Assembly (NCBI RefSeq): GCF_001514205.1
Contig: NZ_KQ948772.1
Location: forward strand, 150,697 to 214,696
Reading direction: 5' to 3'
DNA: 64,000 nt
Source of the DNA: Streptomyces griseoruber
GTDB taxonomy: Bacteria; Actinomycetota; Actinomycetes; Streptomycetales; Streptomycetaceae
Shown here: piece after piece, positions 59,562-64,000 of the stretch
How the letters are laid out: the number at the start of each line of letters is the position of its first letter
Numbering within the stretch: the first letter of the stretch is position 1
The notes under the pieces: model-generated
Told to the model about the DNA's origin: nothing
Databases searched by the model: none
The model's input: the letters and a program-made list of their open reading frames with translations, nothing else
Made by a program: the position numbers and the translations under genes

Positions 59562-60335
59562 CTAGCGCAGAAGCAGTTGCAGGCCGCCCACGACGGTCGC
59601 CGCGATGACGAGCTGCTCGAACAGCCGCTGGTTGATGCGGTGGACGGCCCATTTGCCGAGCAGGGCGCCGGGGACGACGAACACGGCGAGCGCCGCGTCC
59701 AGCAGCAGCGAGGAGCCGTCGATCAGGCCGAGGCCGGCGCTGAAGGGCACCTTCGAGAGGTTGACGATGAGGAAGAAGAAGGCGGAGGTGCCGAGGAAGC
59801 CGAGTTTGCGGAAGCCCGCCGAGAGCAGGTACATCGACATCACCGGGCCGCCCGCGTTGGCGACCATCGTGGTGAAGCCGCCGAGGACGCCGTAGGAGCG
59901 GGCCTTGACGCGGCCCGCGCGGGTGACCACCGCGTCCGGGGCGACGGGCGCCTCGGCCGTACGGCGGCGCCACACGGTGACGGCCGCCATCAGCAGCAGG
60001 ATGGCGCCGATCGAGGTGCGCACCGCTCCGTCGTCGGCCCACATCAGGAAGACCGTGCCGAGGACCACCCCGGCCGCGACCGCCGGGAACAGCCGCCACA
60101 GGGTGGGCCAGTGCGCGTGCCGCCGGTAGGTGAGGACGGCCAGGACGTCCCCCGCGATCAGCAGCGGCAGCAGGACACCGGTCGACGCACGGGCCGGCAG
60201 GACCGCCGCGAAGATCGCCAGGCTGACCGTGTTGGCGCCGCTGACCGCCGTCTTGGAGAAGCCGACCAGCAGCGCCGCGAGGGCGAGGGCGGCGAACTCC
60301 CAGCCGGTGATGTGCCACAGATTCATCGTGTTCAT
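59562..60335 (-). CDS. TauE/SafE family sulfite/organic anion exporter
   Basis: 257 aa from MNTMNLWHITGW, with eight hydrophobic segments. The first TauE repeat is FAALALAALLVGFSKTAVSGANTVSLAIFAAVLPARASTGVLLPLLIAGDVLAVLTY; the second YGVLGGFTTMVANAGGPVMSMYLLSAGFRKLGFLGTSAFFFLIVNLSKVPF carries the paired NAGGP motif. Members move sulfite, sulfoacetate or other small anions across the membrane. No sulfonate genes are nearby, so the substrate is open. Divergent from the lipase gene. Confidence 0.9.
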   Translation of the reverse strand: MNTMNLWHITGWEFAALALAALLVGFSKTAVSGANTVSLAIFAAVLPARASTGVLLPLLIAGDVLAVLTYRRHAHWPTLWRLFPAVAAGVVLGTVFLMWADDGAVRTSIGAILLLMAAVTVWRRRTAEAPVAPDAVVTRAGRVKARSYGVLGGFTTMVANAGGPVMSMYLLSAGFRKLGFLGTSAFFFLIVNLSKVPFSAGLGLIDGSSLLLDAALAVFVVPGALLGKWAVHRINQRLFEQLVIAATVVGGLQLLLR

Positions 60336-60459
60336 GCGGAGACCGATGCTATGCGCACGCATTCGGCGGCGTAAGAACCGTCTCGCCAGATGGCCAGGCC
60401 ACCGGGCGCGGCCCTGAGAGGATCCCTCCGAGGCGTCACCCGACCCAGTTGGAGGAGCC

Positions 60460-61296
60460 ATGGCCGAGCACGTCCTCGCGGGCACACGCGGCACGATCAC
60501 GGTGCACCGCTGGCCGAACCCGGCGGCCCGCTACCTCGCCCTGGTCGTGCACGGCTACGGCGAGCACGCCGGCCGCTACGAGGAACTCGCCGGCGTCCTG
60601 ACCGCGCACGGCGCCGCCGTGTTCGCGCCCGACCACATGGGGCACGGCAGGTCGGACGGCGAACGGGTGCGGATCGAGGACTTCGAGGACGTGGTCACCG
60701 ATGCGCGGGCCGTCGCGGAACTCGCCCGGGCCACCCACCCGGACCTGCCGCTGGTCCTGATCGGGCACTCCATGGGCGGCCTCGTCGCCGCCCGCTACGC
60801 CCAGCGCCACGGCACCGGTCTCACCGCGCTCGTCCTGTCCGGGCCGGTCATCGGCGACTGGGAGCTGCCCGGTCGGCTGCTGGCGCACACGGAGATCCCC
60901 GACGTCCCCGTCAGCCCCGCCGCCCTCTCCCGCGACCCGGCGGTCGGGACGGCGTACGCGGCGGATCCCCTGGTCTGGCACGGGCCGATGAAACGGCCGA
61001 CGCTGGAGGCCTTCGTACGGACCCTGGAGACCGTCGCCGGGGACGGACCGGTCGGCGCGCTCCCGCTGCTGTGGCTGCACGGCGACGCCGACCGGCTGGT
61101 CCCGCTGCCCGGCAGCCGCACCGGCGTCGAGCGCCTCGCCGGGGGCGCTCTGACCGAGCGGATCTACCCGGGCGCCCGCCACGAGGTGTTCCACGAGACG
61201 AACCGGACGGAGGTCTTCGCCGACCTGACCGGCTTCCTGGACGGGGTCCTCGACGGGGTCCCTGACCGGCCACGGCAGACAGAGCCCACCCGCTGA
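60460..61296 (+). CDS. monoacylglycerol lipase-like alpha/beta hydrolase
   Basis: 278 aa. YLALVVHGYGEHAGRYEELAGVLTAHGAAVFAPDHMGHGRSDG (the HGxxEHSxRY-type motif of monoacylglycerol lipases), nucleophile in LIGHSMGGLVAARYAQRHG (Ser near 112), acid in LWLHGDADRLVPLPGS and His in YPGARHEVFHETNR. All three catalytic residues are present. Likely cleaves monoacylglycerols or small esters. Ribosome site GGAGG seven bases before ATG 60460. Confidence 0.92.
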   Translation: MAEHVLAGTRGTITVHRWPNPAARYLALVVHGYGEHAGRYEELAGVLTAHGAAVFAPDHMGHGRSDGERVRIEDFEDVVTDARAVAELARATHPDLPLVLIGHSMGGLVAARYAQRHGTGLTALVLSGPVIGDWELPGRLLAHTEIPDVPVSPAALSRDPAVGTAYAADPLVWHGPMKRPTLEAFVRTLETVAGDGPVGALPLLWLHGDADRLVPLPGSRTGVERLAGGALTERIYPGARHEVFHETNRTEVFADLTGFLDGVLDGVPDRPRQTEPTR

Positions 61297-61305
61297 AGCC
61301 CGCGT

Positions 61306-62559
61306 TCAGCCCCCGGCCACCGCCAGCCGGGACAGCGCCGCCGACACCAGCGTCCGCACCCCCGGCACCAGCACCGACGGATCGGGGGCGAACAACGGGC
61401 TGTGATTCCCCGGCACGTTGGCGAACTTCTCCCTCAACTCCTCGCCCGGTGCCGCCTCCCAGACGGCGGCCGGGGTCGAGGTGACGTACCAGTAGTCGTA
61501 CGGCACGCCCTGGGGCGCGAGGAGCGAGAAGTCCTCGCTGCCCATCGTCCCGCCGAAGTCGAACACCGTGTGCTCGCCGAAGAGCCGGCGGTGGACGGCG
61601 GCGATCTCGCCGTCCAGGGCGGGGTCGTTGACGGTGTTCGGATAGCCGGGCAGGACGGTGAGCTCGGGCGGCACCGGGCAGCCCGCGGCGGCGCACTCCC
61701 CCTCGACGATCCGGCGGATCGCGGTGAGGACGCGCTCGCGCACCCGGTCGTCCCGGGTCCGTACGTTCAGCGAGAGCCGCGCCTCGGCCGGGATGATGTT
61801 GGGTTTCGTCCCGGCGTGGAAGGAGCCCACCGTCAGCACCGCCGACTCGCCCGCCGCGATCTCCCGGGAGACGACCGTCTGCAACCGGGTGACGACGTGC
61901 GCGGCCGTGACCACCGGGTCGACCGTCGACTCGGGCCGTGAACCGTGTCCGCCCACTCCGTGCACCACGACGTCGAGGTCGTCCGAGGCCGACAGGGTCA
62001 GTCCGGGGGTGTGCGGGTAGAAGCCGGCCAGGCCGGGCGCCGCGTGCTGCCCGAACAGCACGTCGGGGCGCGGGAACCGCTCGTGGACGCCGTCCGCGAC
62101 CATCGCGGCCGCCCCGCCCTCCGCCTCCTCGGCGGGCTGCCCGACCACGACGAGCGTGCCGGACCAGAGGTCCCGGGCGGCGGCGAGGGCCTCGGCGGCG
62201 GCGGCCAGCCAGGTGATGTGGAGGTCGTGGCCGCAGGCGTGCATCACCCCGTCGGCGGTCGAGGCGTACGGCAGCCCGGTCGCCTCCCGCACCGGCAGCG
62301 CGTCCATGTCGCCTCGCAGCCACACCACCGGCCCCTCGCCCTGGGCCAGTACCCCGACCACCCCGGTGCGGGCGACGCCCTCGGTCACCTCGTACCCGGC
62401 GGCCCGCAGCCGGGCGGCGAGCCGCGCCGCGGTGCGGTGCTCGGTGAAGGCGAGTTCGGGGTGACGGTGCAGGTCCCGGTAGAAGTCCTCCAGGTCCCCC
62501 TGCTGCAGACCCGCGGTGATGTCCCGGGTGAGACGGGCGACGACGGCCGGATCGGTCAT
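61306..62559 (-). CDS. M20-family metallopeptidase/amidohydrolase
   Basis: 417 aa peptidase M20D (IAA-amino acid hydrolase / hippurate hydrolase type). It has the LHRHPELAFTEHRTA motif near the start, the zinc ligands in MHACGHDLHITWLAAAAEALA, GQPAEEAEGGAAAMV with the catalytic Glu, HGVGGHGSRPESTVDPV in the dimer domain and NVPGNHSPLFAPDP at the end. The start MTDPAVV is chosen for family length; no clear ribosome site. It removes an acyl group from N-acyl amino acids or similar amides. Convergent with the lipase gene, nine bases between stops. Confidence 0.92.
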   Translation of the reverse strand: MTDPAVVARLTRDITAGLQQGDLEDFYRDLHRHPELAFTEHRTAARLAARLRAAGYEVTEGVARTGVVGVLAQGEGPVVWLRGDMDALPVREATGLPYASTADGVMHACGHDLHITWLAAAAEALAAARDLWSGTLVVVGQPAEEAEGGAAAMVADGVHERFPRPDVLFGQHAAPGLAGFYPHTPGLTLSASDDLDVVVHGVGGHGSRPESTVDPVVTAAHVVTRLQTVVSREIAAGESAVLTVGSFHAGTKPNIIPAEARLSLNVRTRDDRVRERVLTAIRRIVEGECAAAGCPVPPELTVLPGYPNTVNDPALDGEIAAVHRRLFGEHTVFDFGGTMGSEDFSLLAPQGVPYDYWYVTSTPAAVWEAAPGEELREKFANVPGNHSPLFAPDPSVLVPGVRTLVSAALSRLAVAGG

Positions 62560-62780
62560 GGACGGAGGGTACGGGGTGGCCGGCCGAACGGTCGAGGAAC
62601 CGTCCCTGGGACACCGGCCGTTCGGCCGAGGCACGGGGCGTCCCCGGACGGCGAGGCTGGAGCCGCCTGATCGTGCATGTCGCCGGCGGCGACCGCGCGC
62701 TCGACACGGCCGCCACCGCCCTCACCGGCCTGGGCACCGCGCACGCCCCGCCCGGCCGCGCTCCTGAGCCGCGCGGCGCC
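62560..62780. other. spacer upstream of M20 gene
   Basis: 221 bp. It includes a dyad-rich stretch CGGCCGAACGG...CCGTTCGGCCG around 62579-62630 (arms CGGCCGAACGG and CCGTTCGGCCG). A rightward frame VAGGDRALDTAATALTGLGTAHAPPGR has no gene support. Confidence 0.4.
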
Positions 62781-63635
62781 TCAGAGGTGCAGGAGGCGTG
62801 CGATCGTGCGCAGGACCCCGTTGTCGTTGTTGGAGGGCGCGAGGTGGCGGGCGCGCTCGACGACCCGGGGGTGGGCGTTGGCCATGGCGAAGGACCAGTC
62901 GGCGGCGTCCAGCATCTCCAGGTCGTTGAGGTAGTCGCCGAACACCATGGTCTGCGCGGGGGTGATGCCCAGCTCGCGCTGGAGCCGGCGCAGGGCGGCG
63001 CCCTTGCTGGCGGTGCGGTTCATGACGTCGACCCAGTGCTCGCCGGAGACGACGACCTGGTGGGTGTCCGCGAACGGGGCGAGCCCGGGGGCGGTGGTCT
63101 CCTCGACGGCGCCGAAGTCGAACAGGGCGACCTTGATGACGTCGTCGTCGACGGCGGTGAGGTCCTCGACGAGCTCGCAGCGCACGTAGTACCGGCGCAC
63201 CTCGGCCAGGAAGGCCTCGTCGGCCCGCTCGACGTACGCGGACCGCTTCCCGCAGACGACGGCGCCCAGGTCGACCCCGTCGGCCGCGAGTCCCCGTACC
63301 GTGTGCACGATCTTCGCGGTCACGGCCGGTTCCAGCGGATCGGAGCTGAGCTCCCGCCCGTCGCGCACCACATAGGTGCCGTTCTCGGCTATGAACACCA
63401 TCCCGTCGGCGACCTCGGCGAACTCCGCCGCCAGGGTGGCGTACTGGCGTCCGCTCGCCGGGCTGAACAGCACCCCGCGCTCACGCAGCCGCGCCAGGGT
63501 GTCCCACAGCCCCTCCGGGATCCGCTTGTCGTCGTCGAGCAGGGTGCCGTCCATGTCGGTGACGACGAGCCGGATGTCGACGGGACCGTCCGGGAGCTCG
63601 GGGGCGGTCGGCCGGGGAGCGTGCGAGTAGGGCAT
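62781..63635 (-). CDS. Cof-type HAD-IIB family phosphatase
   Basis: 284 aa. HAD motif I VVTDMDGTLLDDDKRIP (nucleophile Asp near 27), motif II in FSPASGRQYATL, motif III Lys in NRTASKGAALRRLQRELG and motif IV in VFGDYLNDLEMLDAADWSFAMANAHPRVVERA. A C2B cap lies between. Typically removes phosphate from sugar phosphates or nucleotides. Start MPYSHAP at 63635 is supported by ATG; the longer upstream frame is not conserved. No operon partner. Confidence 0.92.
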   Translation of the reverse strand: MPYSHAPRPTAPELPDGPVDIRLVVTDMDGTLLDDDKRIPEGLWDTLARLRERGVLFSPASGRQYATLAAEFAEVADGMVFIAENGTYVVRDGRELSSDPLEPAVTAKIVHTVRGLAADGVDLGAVVCGKRSAYVERADEAFLAEVRRYYVRCELVEDLTAVDDDVIKVALFDFGAVEETTAPGLAPFADTHQVVVSGEHWVDVMNRTASKGAALRRLQRELGITPAQTMVFGDYLNDLEMLDAADWSFAMANAHPRVVERARHLAPSNNDNGVLRTIARLLHL

Positions 63636-63785
63636 GTCCTGCTTCCTGTGCTGCGGGCGCGGGTGCCGCGACGGGGGTGACCGGATTGTCACCCTACCGG
63701 GGGACCCCGCGAATCCCGGGACAGCGATGATCATGGGGCGGCACAATGGACAGCCGGACGGTCGGTCGCATGAAGGAGCGGTGAC

Positions 63786-64000
63786 GTGGGCGGTGCACGG
63801 CTGGACACCAGCGTGGCGCACAACGCGCGGGTGTGGAACTACTGGATCGGCGGCAAGGACAACTACGAGGTCGACCAGCGGGTCGGCGCGCACGTCGCCG
63901 GCATGTTCCCGCTGATCCGGGACATCGCCCGCGCGGACCGCTGGTTCCTGGGCCGGGCGGTGCGGTTCCTCGCCGAGGAGCGCGGGGTGCGGCAGTTCCT
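63786..64000 (+). CDS. SAM-dependent methyltransferase (DUF574/SAV2177 family), 5' part
   Basis: The gene starts with GTG 63786, seven bases after AAGGAG, and runs off the right edge. The 71 visible residues (LDTSVAHNARVWNYWIGGKDNYEVDQRVGAHVAGMFPLIRDIARADRWFLGRAVRFLAEE) match the start of the Streptomyces-abundant DUF574 family, assigned to the methyltransferase superfamily. Full members are about 270 aa. Function unknown, often linked with pleiotropic regulators or secondary metabolism. Confidence 0.88.
   Translation, partial: MGGARLDTSVAHNARVWNYWIGGKDNYEVDQRVGAHVAGMFPLIRDIARADRWFLGRAVRFLAEERGVRQF

Overview
The window reads as a Streptomyces chromosome arm or accessory segment. It is very GC-rich, coding runs end in G/C third positions, promoters are of the TTGACN / TAGNNT kind, genes are packed in translationally coupled operons (ATGA/GTGA overlaps), and only two TTA (bldA) codons were found in real genes. 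No transposase, integrase, CRISPR array or rRNA was seen. Both edges cut genes: a damaged 3-hydroxyacyl-CoA dehydrogenase at the left and a SAM-dependent methyltransferase at the right.

Layout. 1-4,500: broken dehydrogenase, a kinase/class II aldolase pair divergent from a TetR regulator, a tRNA-Pro(GGG), and a secreted beta-lactamase-fold protein that has lost its catalytic lysine. 4,550-20,340: a large CoA-ester catabolic region. It holds four acyl-CoA dehydrogenases, three crotonase-family proteins, an acyl-CoA ligase, two family III CoA-transferases, a thiolase, two SDRs, an amidohydrolase and a FadR-type GntR regulator. Two near-identical promoters carry the same GGTCTGACC palindrome. 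20,400-36,690: an iterative PUFA-synthase-like lipid cluster: a 2296-aa NMO-NMO-KS-AT-ACP-KR protein, a 1522-aa KS-AT-DH-PPTase protein, a free ACP, an alpha/beta hydrolase, a glycosyltransferase, a zinc-ribbon methyltransferase and an esterase. The likely product is a glycosylated lipid. 36,970-43,650: an aromatic-acid operon with an AAHS transporter, a type I (VOC) extradiol dioxygenase and the lower pathway through 4-oxalomesaconate (GalD-, GalC/LigK- and GalB-like), controlled by a GntR regulator with two matching operators. 43,670-53,290: a membrane protein, a cupin, and a sugar/inositol-type catabolic locus (LacI regulator, SDR, Gfo/Idh/MocA dehydrogenase, IolE-like TIM barrel, ABC sugar importer, GntR/HutC regulator). 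53,300-55,930: SDR and acyl-CoA dehydrogenase behind a 48-bp palindrome next to a TetR regulator. 55,960-64,000: aldo/keto reductase remnant, second identical tRNA-Pro(GGG), DUF309 protein, CobF-type precorrin methyltransferase, two decayed genes, PaaI thioesterase, TauE/SafE permease, monoacylglycerol-lipase-like hydrolase, M20 peptidase, HAD phosphatase and the partial methyltransferase.

How it fits together: the window is dominated by catabolic islands, each with its own local regulator and a visible operator, placed around one specialised lipid cluster. The CoA-ester region activates a carboxylic acid, oxidises and cleaves it. The aromatic operon funnels a ring-cleavage product to pyruvate and oxaloacetate. 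The sugar locus imports and oxidises a polyol-like substrate. TTA codons in the first PKS and in one acyl-CoA dehydrogenase suggest that both of those regions depend on developmental control. All functions are inferred from motifs and context; no database search was run.
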